64,000 nucleotides of DNA from Proteus faecis (GTDB taxonomy: Bacteria; Pseudomonadota; Gammaproteobacteria; Enterobacterales; Enterobacteriaceae), in NCBI RefSeq assembly GCF_003144395.1, contig NZ_PENZ01000045.1, positions 63,220 to 127,219 of the forward strand, given 5' to 3'. This document shows positions 31,784 through 40,624 of this stretch, one piece after another. The stretch's first letter is position 1. Each line of letters opens with the position of its first letter. A program made the position numbers and the translations under genes. The notes below the pieces were generated by a model. The model was not told the DNA's origin. It worked only from the letters and a program-made list of their open reading frames with translations, and did no database searches.

Positions 31784-33280
31784 TCAATCCTTTTTTGATT
31801 TATTCGCAAAGAAAATATCGTCTTGAATATCTTTTGTTCTTATTGTGAATAATTCATTCATTAAGTTTTCAGTTAATTTTTCAGCATCAGCCATAACTCG
31901 TAGATTAAATTCATTAAGCATTTTATCTGCACCAGCTTTATCTGTTTTCACCATAGTAAGATATTTAGCTTCCATATTTTTTTGCTCTAATGCAGTTTTT
32001 GCTTCCCACTCTTGATACGCTTTCTTCACTATTGGTGCGAGTTTTGGATAATCTGTCATTACTAGTGTTTGTAACTTTCTATATTTCCAGTAAATAGAAT
32101 CACTGTCTGCTTGATTACTTCCTATTCCATAATGTTGCGGATAAGCTTTTAATCCACTGTAATACGGAACAAATGCAGTTAAATCCGCCATTCCTAAACC
32201 AACATAGGTCACTTCACCTATTTCTTGAGGAAGCTCAGGGCGAACTTGCATAACATGCGCTTCATAAGTTCTAAATACACTAATTGGACGCCAAGATTCT
32301 TGACCATTTAACCCATTAGTATATGGGTCATGCTCTGTTCCTTCAAAATGATTACGCAACATCGCTTTTGCTTCTTCAACAGATACTTTTTTCTCTGGCG
32401 TTAATAAAGGTGCGAAATTACGGCCATCATCCACTGCTTGTTTTAATGATGGATTGAATTGTTGCTGGATAACCCATACTCGTGGATCGTTATAAGTACG
32501 ATCTCGTTCGTCATCTCGTGTATAAGCTTTTGAAAAATTAAATTCCCCCTCTTTTTCAGGATGATAAAGGCCTTTCTCAACAGCAAATTCCACTAGATTT
32601 TTAGAGCCTAAAACATCATTGCTGTTAATATCATAGTGTTGTAATCGACCTTGGTTTCCTGTCGCAAAATATTTATCTTTAGGTAATTTTTGTGCAATCC
32701 AATGATGCCCTGTTCCAGTTTCTAAATACCAAAGCTCATTTTTATCAACAACAGCAACACCAAATCCTTCGCCAGCACCTTGTTTTTCAATAATGCTCCC
32801 TAATAATTCCACAGCTTCACGAGCCGTTTTTGCTCTTGAAAGTAGGACATCAGGAATATCATCTTCAGTTATCCCCGTATCTTCGACATAGGGATCAAAA
32901 GAGAGTGCTTTTGGTGAAGCAAAAATAGATTCAGTACCACTGACCCCTACCCCAAGTTCATTAAATCCTGTTGCACCATGAAGTTGTGTTTTCCAATTCG
33001 GCACAGTGGTATAGCGTAATGAATTCTTAGGTAATGGATATGTAAAATTATTAGCACCATTATGTTCCTTGGTACTGTAAATACCCGTTTGATTTGTTTT
33101 AGCAGGGTGAATAACAAAATGTTGTGCTTTTAATGCATCGCTATCAGCGCTACGAGCAATAATCAACGAACCATCATTTGTTGCTTCACTTCCTGCTAGC
33201 AACGTTGTACAGGCTAAAGCTGAAGAAACTAATGCAATATTAACGGATAAGGCAACAATGCCTTTTTTAAATAAAGACAT
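31784..33280 (-). CDS. C69-family dipeptidase, secreted (PipD-like)
   Basis: 498 residues from the ATG at 33280, chosen for the ggggag ribosome site 5 bases away; a longer frame reaches 33385 without one. A signal peptide is cut just before Cys24 (SSALA-CTTLLAG), which then is the N-terminal catalytic nucleophile as in Ntn-type C69 enzymes (PepD, PipD). The family motifs GSEATNDGSLIIARS and NELGVGVSGTES follow. It should degrade dipeptides in the periplasm or outside. No operon partners. Confidence 0.85.
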   Translation of the reverse strand: MSLFKKGIVALSVNIALVSSALACTTLLAGSEATNDGSLIIARSADSDALKAQHFVIHPAKTNQTGIYSTKEHNGANNFTYPLPKNSLRYTTVPNWKTQLHGATGFNELGVGVSGTESIFASPKALSFDPYVEDTGITEDDIPDVLLSRAKTAREAVELLGSIIEKQGAGEGFGVAVVDKNELWYLETGTGHHWIAQKLPKDKYFATGNQGRLQHYDINSNDVLGSKNLVEFAVEKGLYHPEKEGEFNFSKAYTRDDERDRTYNDPRVWVIQQQFNPSLKQAVDDGRNFAPLLTPEKKVSVEEAKAMLRNHFEGTEHDPYTNGLNGQESWRPISVFRTYEAHVMQVRPELPQEIGEVTYVGLGMADLTAFVPYYSGLKAYPQHYGIGSNQADSDSIYWKYRKLQTLVMTDYPKLAPIVKKAYQEWEAKTALEQKNMEAKYLTMVKTDKAGADKMLNEFNLRVMADAEKLTENLMNELFTIRTKDIQDDIFFANKSKKD

Positions 33281-33385
33281 AAAACTCCCCATTTGCTTGT
33301 TATTTATAGTTTGTAGATCAATTAAGTATCTTTTTAGAATCGAAATAAAAAACCAGATAGATAAACTGATGCAAAATATTAACAA

Positions 33386-33815
33386 TGAAAAATAGTGTGT
33401 TTCCGTGATTTATATCTCAATGATTATTATATTTTGAAATAAAAACATTAATTATACGCATCATATTAATATCAATGAGTTTTATAGAAAGATACATTTA
33501 ATATGCAAATAAATACAAATGGAGTTTGTTATTAGCATTACTATTATGTAATTAACAGGGATATTATTTATATAAAACAGCTATCAATATTAAAAACAAT
33601 AACAATAAATTAAATCCGATAATAAATTATGTTAATTTCTTATCTCAAACTAAAAAGTAGTGCCAATTTTATTTTATAGTCAAACTGATAACCAACTTCT
33701 TCAATCTCTCTTTTCATTTCTTTTTGTTAAATATTCTCCTAGAGAGGAAAAGAGTCTAAAAATAACTAGATCAGTAGCAAAATAATAAAAACATAAAAAA
33801 TATAATTTAGGCATA
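33386..33815. other. AT-rich gap upstream of the dipeptidase
   Basis: No gene or defendable site seen. Confidence 0.4.
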
Positions 33816-33857
33816 AAAATAGCCACTAAAGTTGCTTTCTATTTTAGTGGCTATTTT
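33816..33857. terminator. Long terminator of cbpAM
   Basis: aaaatagccactaaa/tttagtggctatttt 15-bp stem, 12-base loop, T-run on the minus strand, just after cbpM. Confidence 0.8.
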
Positions 33858-33865
33858 ATCAATCG

Positions 33866-34171
33866 TTATTCATTTATAAAACGCATTAACTGCTGACGTA
33901 ATTGCTTATTTTCTTGTTTTAATTGTTCATTTTCATCTAATAAAGTCAGTGCTATGGCGATACCATGCCAATCTAGTGCAAGCTCTTTATGAAGTTTTAA
34001 TGCGCGATGTGTTACCACAACAGCGTTATCATCGAAAAACCACTCCTGAGTTTCAATTTCTAGTGGTTCGATCACCCCAAGAGCTACAAACTCTTTGAGC
34101 ACGTCGTTTGATATTCCCGTATGATGACAAAACTCAGTAACAGTAAATACTGTTGTTGTTAATTGACCCAT
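33866..34171 (-). CDS. cbpM: Chaperone modulator CbpM
   Basis: 101 residues with the MerR-like winged helix and helical tail of CbpM: TVTEFCHHTGISNDVLKEF, then the C-terminal ENEQLKQENKQLRQQL coiled coil. CbpM binds the J domain of CbpA and turns it off. It abuts cbpA (shared base at 34171), an operon order conserved with E. coli. Confidence 0.9.
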   Translation of the reverse strand: MGQLTTTVFTVTEFCHHTGISNDVLKEFVALGVIEPLEIETQEWFFDDNAVVVTHRALKLHKELALDWHGIAIALTLLDENEQLKQENKQLRQQLMRFINE

Positions 34172-35112
34172 TATTTATTCTCCCAGTCTTTACGTGGATT
34201 ATAATCGGTCTGGCTATCTGCAATTTGTTGCCATAATTCGCGCATCTTTTCATCGGGTTTAGGTGGCATCACAATTTTTAGAATCGCATATAAATCACCG
34301 CTGACCTTTTTGCTAATTAACCCTTTCCCCTTAATACGTAACTTTTGTCCTGCTTGACTTCCCGCCGGAATAGTTAACAAGATTTTTTCTTTTATTGTTG
34401 GTATAGGAATTTTTGCACCTAATGCTGCTTCCCAAGGAGCGACCGGAACAACTATTTCTAAATCATGACCTTTAATATCAAATAGAGGATGAGGTGCAAT
34501 ACGAATTGTTAACCATAAATCACCATTTTCTCCTCCATTTTCACCAATTGTTCCCTGACCTTTTAAACGAATACGTTGTCCGTCAATCACACCTGCTGGA
34601 ATTTTAACATTTAAAGTTTTAGGGATCTCTTTTTCCACAATTCCAAAAACATTATAAACAGGTAAGTGATAACTAATTGTACGCTTCTGCTCTTCCTGTG
34701 ATTCTTCCAAAAAAACAGCTAATTCTATTTCTAAATCATGCCCACGTTGTTTAGAGGCTTGTTGAGTTCGGCGTCCTTCAAATGGAGAATGTTGACCAAA
34801 GAATGAAGCGTAAAAATCATCAAAATCTTCTTGGCTAAAGCTTTCTTGAGACTTATTTGAATGTTGTTGTGTAAATTGCCTAAATTTAGGATCGTTACGA
34901 TGAGCCCAAAGTTCATCATATTCAGCTCTACGTTGTTCATCACCTAATACTTCCCATGCTTGAGCAATTTCTTTAAAACGAGCTTCAGCATTTGGCTCTT
35001 TACTTACATCTGGATGATATTTTTTCGCTAAACGGCGATAAGCTGTTTTAATCGTTTTAGTATCATCAGTGGGTTTGACACCCATTATGGCGTAGTAATC
35101 CTTTAATTCCAT
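34171..35112 (-). CDS. cbpA: DnaJ-like co-chaperone CbpA
   Basis: 313 residues. J domain (4-70) with HPD at 33-35, a Gly/Phe-type linker, and two C-terminal beta-barrel peptide-binding domains without the zinc domain of DnaJ ([25 protein letters not shown]). It stimulates DnaK ATPase and also binds curved DNA in stationary phase. Its product is controlled by CbpM encoded next to it. Full length for the family. Confidence 0.95.
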   Translation of the reverse strand: MELKDYYAIMGVKPTDDTKTIKTAYRRLAKKYHPDVSKEPNAEARFKEIAQAWEVLGDEQRRAEYDELWAHRNDPKFRQFTQQHSNKSQESFSQEDFDDFYASFFGQHSPFEGRRTQQASKQRGHDLEIELAVFLEESQEEQKRTISYHLPVYNVFGIVEKEIPKTLNVKIPAGVIDGQRIRLKGQGTIGENGGENGDLWLTIRIAPHPLFDIKGHDLEIVVPVAPWEAALGAKIPIPTIKEKILLTIPAGSQAGQKLRIKGKGLISKKVSGDLYAILKIVMPPKPDEKMRELWQQIADSQTDYNPRKDWENK

Positions 35113-35593
35113 AGTGACATCTCAATTATGTTAAATAATGAATTAAATATTAATACCCTAGACTTAATTAATTATAGAACAAAGAAATTATATTGATGAG
35201 TAAAACCCTATAATAACAACAATCGAATGCCTAAATTGAATGCGGAATATTGTTTTTCAATAAGTTATCTATCATCCAATATCTCACTTTTCCTGGTAGA
35301 TTATTTTTTGACCACACCAAATCAATATCTATTTTTTCGGAAACTGATCGTAATTTAAACTAACTAATAACTCATGCCCAAATTGTTCGACAAGCCAAAT
35401 GGGTGATATGTGAAAACACCTTTTGAACTATCATTAGGTGTTTTTCTGCATTTTTTCCTAAAGTGCCGCTACAACGCTTTCTTACCTTTTAGTCAGAACG
35501 TTTCTTGGTATTTTACTTATTATTTATGGTTATTAGCCTTATTTTAACTTTATTAAGCCAAATACTTTGATTGGTCAAAATGCAGATGAATAT
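35113..35593. other. Intergenic gap with a plus-strand hairpin
   Basis: A hairpin near 35413-35445 (aaacacct/aggtgttttt) is terminator-like on the plus strand, although no plus gene is visible. I see no coding frame. Confidence 0.4.
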
Positions 35594-35617
35594 AAAAAGC
35601 CCTTAAAAACAAGGGCT
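35594..35617 (-). terminator. Terminator of the siderophore-binding gene
   Basis: agccctt/aagggct stem with 6-base loop and a T-run on the minus strand, 14 bases past the gene. Confidence 0.75.
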
Positions 35618-35630
35618 ATAATTAGCATTA

Positions 35631-36758
35631 TTATTTATCTGCTTTTGCAGCCCAAAGAAATTTAGCGCTAGGCAAGGTTGTATATTTTTCTATTATCTCT
35701 TTATAAGTATTCTCTGGTTTTAATTCTGCAAATTGTTCAGGGTAAATGAAGGTTGCTAAATATTCTAAGCCAACGATATTATATGGATGATTATAGAAAT
35801 TATGATATATACCATATAATCGCCCATTTTCAACCGCAGCGATTTGATTAAATCCAATTCGACTCTTCAATCGTTTAAAGCCTTCTTGAGTCTCTTTGCT
35901 AGATACCCCATAACCAAATGGTGCAGCAATATTATTTTTATTAACCCAGCGAGAGCCCGTTACAATATATACATCAGGTTTAGTGCTAATAACTTGCTCT
36001 AAAGAAATTACACCTGAAGCTCCTGGTAAGAAATGGCTACCAATATTGTCACCACCAACAGCTTGAATCAAACCACCCCAACCGGCATTATTATGTGTAA
36101 AGCAACACCCATCACCATTTGCTCCAGCCTTTGCCTCTACAAATACACGTGGTTTATTTTTAATTTCTTGAGTTTTATTTTTAATACTATCTAGGTGTTG
36201 TTGATAAAAATCTGTATATTCTTTAGCTTCACTTTCTTTATTTAAAATGATACCAAGAAGCTCTACACTTTCTTTCGTGTTTTTGACTGGCTCTAAGAAA
36301 GTATCAACATAAATAATAGGAATATTGGCTTCTTTTAAAATACTGACAACACCCGATCCTTCTAATGCGGGTTTTGCTCTGAGTTGAGCAATCACAACAT
36401 CTGGTTGTTGTGCAATAACTTGTTCTGCATTCACTTCACCTTTATCATTAAATCCCATATCAGGGATTGAATTTATATTGGATTTCCATTTCTGTTCTAG
36501 CAAAGAAACTGTCTGTGGATCCGATTTTTTTAGATTATTATTCCATGCTACAACTCTTTCAAACGGATTATTTCTATCAAGCAACGCTAGCGTTAAAATA
36601 TCTCTACCATCTTGTAATACAATGCGTTTTGGTTCATGTTTTAACGTTATTTTTTGCCCATCAGTATCCGTAATTGTAACAGGATATGTTGTAGCCAATG
36701 CGCTAAAAGGAAGTAATGCAGAAAGAGATATTGCTAACAGGTGATATTTATTTTTCAT
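35631..36758 (-). CDS. Periplasmic iron-siderophore-type binding protein
   Basis: 375 residues from ATG 36758, which has a ggagag ribosome site (a longer frame to 36794 has none). A signal peptide ends near FSALA-TT. The TroA/BtuF-like two-lobed fold is seen: PKRIVLQDGRDILTLALL, then QQPDVVIAQLR with bridging helix, and TKPDVYIVTGSRW. It should bind ferri-siderophore or cobalamin-type ligand for an ABC importer, but no permease or ATPase genes are adjacent. A Fur-like box upstream supports iron control. Confidence 0.8.
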   Translation of the reverse strand: MKNKYHLLAISLSALLPFSALATTYPVTITDTDGQKITLKHEPKRIVLQDGRDILTLALLDRNNPFERVVAWNNNLKKSDPQTVSLLEQKWKSNINSIPDMGFNDKGEVNAEQVIAQQPDVVIAQLRAKPALEGSGVVSILKEANIPIIYVDTFLEPVKNTKESVELLGIILNKESEAKEYTDFYQQHLDSIKNKTQEIKNKPRVFVEAKAGANGDGCCFTHNNAGWGGLIQAVGGDNIGSHFLPGASGVISLEQVISTKPDVYIVTGSRWVNKNNIAAPFGYGVSSKETQEGFKRLKSRIGFNQIAAVENGRLYGIYHNFYNHPYNIVGLEYLATFIYPEQFAELKPENTYKEIIEKYTTLPSAKFLWAAKADK

Positions 36759-36783
36759 AATGTACTCTCCATAATAGAGAGTT

Positions 36784-36804
36784 AATGCTAACAATTATCA
36801 TTAA
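36784..36804 (-). promoter_or_regulatory. Fur-like box upstream of the binding protein
   Basis: Minus strand aatgataattgttagcatt: the left half matches the Fur 7-mer tgataat fully, the right half partly. Consistent with iron repression. Confidence 0.55.
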
Positions 36805-37109
36805 CATCATCAATAAAAAATAATCTTTTTATGACCACTAAATAAATTCACTTTAGTAGCGCGATATCTAACAATAAAGAAATATTCGAGTCTGATATGT
36901 CAGCTTATTTCACTAGTGCAGTTAACTATCTAACTGAAAAAGCCTTTTATGATGATTCTGATAACAATACAACAATAATCCTAACCATAAACTATCGTAT
37001 GTTCTTGTCACAAGTTTATTTCAAGTTACGATAGCAGCGTTAAACAGATAAAGTAAATTCTTTGTTTAACGCTATATTTTGAAGAAACAACCATTCATTT
37101 TAGATAATT
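36805..37109. other. Intergenic gap
   Basis: No gene seen. Promoter of the binding protein expected near 36810-36860. Confidence 0.4.
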
Positions 37110-37793
37110 TTAATTACTAGAAAAATTACTTATCACTTCATACGTTAATGAATTATCAGAACTATTTATAATTTTCAATTTAACATTTTCATATGAAATA
37201 ATATTACTTTGTTTAAGATTAAATTGAATGTTGTTACCAAACCCTTGATTTTCTATGTTTGAGCCTATTTTTCTATAACTAACATCTACAACTTGATCAT
37301 GTATCCCATTAAAAATTAAAGCCTGCTCAAATGAATTACCATCGGAATTATTCAACTTAAGATATTCAATTTTAGCCTTATCACTACAAACAGCGACATT
37401 TAAGTCAGTTACTATACAAATTTCATCAGCCTTAGCTCCTTTTTTTATTAAAATTGAACTCCATGGTTGACCAAGAACCTCAACAACGACAGAACCAGAG
37501 TCAATAGTTTGAGTTGGCATATAAAAATCGCCTTTGTCGCTTGAACCAACTTTTTTGAAGACTCCAGGAATAATTTTATAGGCCAGATCTATTTGTATTG
37601 GGTTTAGTACCTTAATTGCCTTCAGTTCACTTATATTACCTTCTCTTACTAAACTTTGACCTATGGTCACACTATTAACACTACCTACTTTCGGCTCACT
37701 TATTTTATACGAGTCTGGAGTGTAATTATATTCAGTCACAGCACATCCAGATAAAGAAAAAGCACAACCAATTGAAACTAATAATTTTTTCAT
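37110..37793 (-). CDS. Lipoprotein of unknown function
   Basis: 227 residues: signal peptide with lipobox LSGC (Cys17), then a strand-rich outer region with no family I can name. The C-terminal half has regular polar beta strands (NNIQFNLKQSNIISYENVKL) like a beta sandwich. Single gene, AT-rich, so possibly species-specific cell-surface protein. Nothing in the context points to a function. Confidence 0.6.
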   Translation of the reverse strand: MKKLLVSIGCAFSLSGCAVTEYNYTPDSYKISEPKVGSVNSVTIGQSLVREGNISELKAIKVLNPIQIDLAYKIIPGVFKKVGSSDKGDFYMPTQTIDSGSVVVEVLGQPWSSILIKKGAKADEICIVTDLNVAVCSDKAKIEYLKLNNSDGNSFEQALIFNGIHDQVVDVSYRKIGSNIENQGFGNNIQFNLKQSNIISYENVKLKIINSSDNSLTYEVISNFSSN

Positions 37794-38101
37794 TTTGATA
37801 GAAACTCGTTACAAATATAAATAGGCATTAAAGATTACATTTACATACAGATTCTAGCAAGTAACTATCTACGACTCTGTTAACTGATAACCATTAAACC
37901 ACTCATAACGACCTGTGAAATTAATTAGTTTTTTTTCTGGCTCAAGCAAATTAATATCAAATACAACTAACTTTAATGGGTACCAGCTAAAGGAAGTTGG
38001 TTTCAATAAACGTAAGTAGGCACTGGGATAATGGAATTTAGTTGAACTGCTTGATTTACTTGGGATAAGGAGACTTTAGGAGACACTAGGAGATGATGAG
38101 A
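37794..38101. other. Intergenic gap before tRNA-Ser
   Basis: No gene seen; the trailer and terminator of tRNA-Ser would lie close to 38101 but no strong hairpin is visible. Confidence 0.35.
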
Positions 38102-38189
38102 TGGCGGAGGAGGAGAGATTCGAACTCTCGGATGGTTTCCCATCGGCGGTTTTCAAGACCGCTGCCTTCAGCCGCTCGGCCACCCCTCC
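38102..38189 (-). tRNA. serT: tRNA-Ser, anticodon UGA
   Basis: The minus strand folds as a class II tRNA: acceptor ggagggg/cctcctcc pairs, D-arm gccgagcggct, anticodon stem gcggt/accgc with loop cttgaaa (anticodon TGA at 38153-38155), long variable arm, T-arm with ttcgaa, and an encoded CCA end at 38102-38104. It reads UCN codons, matching E. coli serT, which also lies near this gene block. Confidence 0.95.
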
Positions 38190-38371
38190 GCAATGGGGAG
38201 CAATATAAACACCTAAGCTTATGTTGTAAAGCCCTTATTGTACTGTTTGCCGTAAAATTAAACGCATTACAAGTCAATGGCTTAATTTATCAACGATTTA
38301 TGGGTTCTACTTGGGTATTTTCCTTATTTTTGATAAATTAGCAGTATTATTTTTGATTGGTTGCTACGCAC

Positions 38372-38701
38372 ATGTTTGTATTTAACGGAAAAGAAATCGA
38401 GACAGATAGTCATGGTTATTTAAAAAATAGCAATGAGTGGAATGAAGATATGGTTCCAATATTAGCTGAATTAGAAGAAATTGAGCTAACAGAACAACAT
38501 TGGGAAATCATTCGTTTTGTTCGACAGTTTTATTTAGAATTTAATACCTCCCCCGCTATTCGTATGTTAGTAAAAGCGCTTGCACAAAAATATGGCGATG
38601 AAAAAGGAAATAGCCGTTATCTTTATCGTTTGTTTCCAAAAGGCCCTGCAAAACAAGCTACAAAACTTGCTGGTTTACCAAAACCCGTTAAATGTATTTA
38701 A
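38372..38701 (+). CDS. tusE: Sulfur relay protein TusE
   Basis: 109 residues from ATG 38372, exactly the E. coli length; an upstream TTG frame start (38357) is not needed. It ends GLPKPVKCI with the conserved sulfur-carrying Cys108 and has [20 protein letters not shown]. TusE takes persulfide sulfur from TusBCD and passes it to MnmA for 2-thiouridine in tRNA. Next to the tRNA-Ser gene as in relatives. Confidence 0.95.
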   Translation: MFVFNGKEIETDSHGYLKNSNEWNEDMVPILAELEEIELTEQHWEIIRFVRQFYLEFNTSPAIRMLVKALAQKYGDEKGNSRYLYRLFPKGPAKQATKLAGLPKPVKCI

Positions 38702-38735
38702 TATTATCTTTAGATAAAAGATAATTAAAACAATA

Positions 38736-39017
38736 TTACTCATAATGGTGGATTGAAAAATCTGCCATTTGTTCATATTCACAAGATGTCGCTGACCAGA
38801 ATGTAATGTTAGCACTTCTTGGACCACCCGCTTCTAGCCAATCTTCAAATTCTTTTAATGCATTCTCTTCCGCGAAAGCCTTTACTCCCACACTACCGTC
38901 ATCACGATTCCAAACATATCCCGTAATTGGTTGTTTTTTCATCCACTGATAAGTAAAAAAACGAAAACCAACACCTTGAACACGCCCTTGAATAATATAT
39001 TCTCTACCTATTTTCAT
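38736..39017 (-). CDS. yccX: Acylphosphatase
   Basis: 93 residues from ATG 39017. The active-site signature GRVQGVGFRFF (catalytic Arg near 20) and Asn (VWNRDDG) are present, followed by the strand GGPRSANI typical of acylphosphatases. It hydrolyses acyl phosphates in the cytoplasm. Convergent with tusE. Confidence 0.9.
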   Translation of the reverse strand: MKIGREYIIQGRVQGVGFRFFTYQWMKKQPITGYVWNRDDGSVGVKAFAEENALKEFEDWLEAGGPRSANITFWSATSCEYEQMADFSIHHYE

Positions 39018-39212
39018 ATACCCTTCTAACCACATTCTTCAAATAAAAATTCTGTCTAACTTATTGTCTTTTCTTTATACAATAGATAATCTGATTTTGT
39101 GAGGTTTTTATTCATAATGAAAGTTAAGGATTATATTTTTTTAACTCCTTGAAATTTCACTTTGTGCCCTCATATATATAACCAACAAGCAAGGCTATAT
39201 GGAGGTGATACT

Positions 39213-39533
39213 ATGATGACCGCCAGCAAATTTGGAATAGGACAGCAAGTTAGACATAAATTACTCGGCTACTTAGGCGTTGTTGTCGATGTGGATGCTG
39301 AATATTCCCTTGATCAACCTAATGAGGATGATATTGCATCTAATGTGACCTTGCGAGCAGCACCTTGGTACCATGTTGTGATGGAAGATGATGAGGGGCA
39401 ACCCGTTCATACTTATCTTGCTGAAGCGCAGATAACCTATGAAGTTTCAGATGAACACTTAGATAATGACTCATTGGATGAGTTATCACAGTCAATTCGT
39501 AGCCAATTACAGGCTCCACGACTAAGAAATTAA
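39213..39533 (+). CDS. hspQ: Heat-shock/hemimethylated-DNA-binding protein HspQ
   Basis: 106-107 residues; ATG 39213 or 39216 follow a strong ggaggtga site. An upstream frame start at 39162 is not supported. [20 protein letters not shown] and [22 protein letters not shown] match HspQ. It binds hemimethylated DNA, affects DnaA stability and is a specificity factor for Lon. Confidence 0.95.
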   Translation: MMTASKFGIGQQVRHKLLGYLGVVVDVDAEYSLDQPNEDDIASNVTLRAAPWYHVVMEDDEGQPVHTYLAEAQITYEVSDEHLDNDSLDELSQSIRSQLQAPRLRN

Positions 39534-39573
39534 CCCAATTAATCTATATAACCAGTAATCTGAATGAAATGAT

Positions 39574-39606
39574 AATCGCCGAATTTGTTTTCGGCGATTT
39601 TATTTT
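39574..39606. terminator. Bidirectional terminator hspQ / yccU
   Basis: aatcgccgaa/ttcggcgatt stem with T-runs on both sides, between convergent genes. Confidence 0.8.
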
Positions 39607-39612
39607 AGTGCA

Positions 39613-40026
39613 TTACCAGGGAAGTCCATGCGCTTCAATTTCTTTTTTAGGACAACGATCCATTACCACTCGTAACCCTGAATTTTCAGCTAAATCTTTC
39701 GCTTCTTCATTGATAACACCAATCTGCAACCATAATACTTTGGCATTAATTGCAATTGCTTCTTGCGCAATTTCTAGTGCGACGTCAGATTGACGAAAAA
39801 CATCCACCATATCAACCGTAACAGGAATATCTTTTAATGAGGCATAACATTGCTGCCCCAATAAGGTTTGTCCTAACATGCCTGGATTGACAGGAATAAC
39901 ATCATAGCCTTGTTCTAATAGGAATTTCATGACTTTATAGCTTGGGCGATCTTCTTTATTACTCGCACCAATAAGCGCAATGGTTTTAACGCTTCTTAAA
40001 ATGTCATAAATGTCTGAATCCACCAT
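39613..40026 (-). CDS. yccU: CoA-binding domain protein YccU
   Basis: 137 residues, one Rossmann-type CoA-binding domain: IALIGASNKEDRPSY near the N-terminus, VIPVNPGMLGQTLLG and a C-terminal helix ending EIEAHGLPW. Function unknown; homologue of the nucleotide-binding domain of succinyl-CoA synthetase alpha subunit. Convergent with hspQ and conserved in this order. Confidence 0.9.
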   Translation of the reverse strand: MVDSDIYDILRSVKTIALIGASNKEDRPSYKVMKFLLEQGYDVIPVNPGMLGQTLLGQQCYASLKDIPVTVDMVDVFRQSDVALEIAQEAIAINAKVLWLQIGVINEEAKDLAENSGLRVVMDRCPKKEIEAHGLPW

Positions 40027-40163
40027 TTATCTACTCCGTTCATCATGAAGATTGAAAATATTATGATACATCATAGTATCTTGATCTGTTCATAGCTTAT
40101 GAGATAAAAAAAAGGTATTTTGAAAACTGAAACAATTACTATATTTATTTTTAAAGGTATCAA

Positions 40164-40622
40164 ATGGAACAAATTGACCGCACGCTCTTAAAAGAAAAAA
40201 ATATCGCGCTTGTTGCCCATGATCACTGTAAAACCTCATTACTGGAATGGGTTGAAAATAATCGTGAACAACTCTCTCTACACAAGTTATTTGCAACAGG
40301 AACAACTGGTAACTTAATTAATCACCATACTGGTCTTAATGTTACCCAAATGCTAAGTGGTCCAATGGGGGGCGACCAACAAATAGGCGCCATGATCGCT
40401 GAAAAGAAAATTGATATTATGATTTTCTTTTGGGATCCATTAAATGCAGTTCCACACGACCCTGATGTTAAAGCTCTTCTACGCTTAGCTACGGTCTGGA
40501 ACATCCCAGTTGCAACGAATCGCGCTACTGCAAACTTTTTGATTTCATCACCTCTCTTTTCACAAGAATCTACAATTAAAATTCCAGATTACGAAGGTTA
40601 TTTAAAAGAGAGATTAAAATAA
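40164..40622 (+). CDS. mgsA: Methylglyoxal synthase
   Basis: 152 residues. [39 protein letters not shown] and [14 protein letters not shown] are all the expected active-site loops, with catalytic Asp residues intact. It converts dihydroxyacetone phosphate to methylglyoxal when phosphate is limiting, bypassing lower glycolysis. The convergent helD gene ends 3 bases after it. Confidence 0.95.
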   Translation: MEQIDRTLLKEKNIALVAHDHCKTSLLEWVENNREQLSLHKLFATGTTGNLINHHTGLNVTQMLSGPMGGDQQIGAMIAEKKIDIMIFFWDPLNAVPHDPDVKALLRLATVWNIPVATNRATANFLISSPLFSQESTIKIPDYEGYLKERLK

Positions 40623-40624
40623 TC

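Noticed and set aside
38093-38341. Frames across the tRNA-Ser gene
   Set aside because: They overlap a complete tRNA on either strand.
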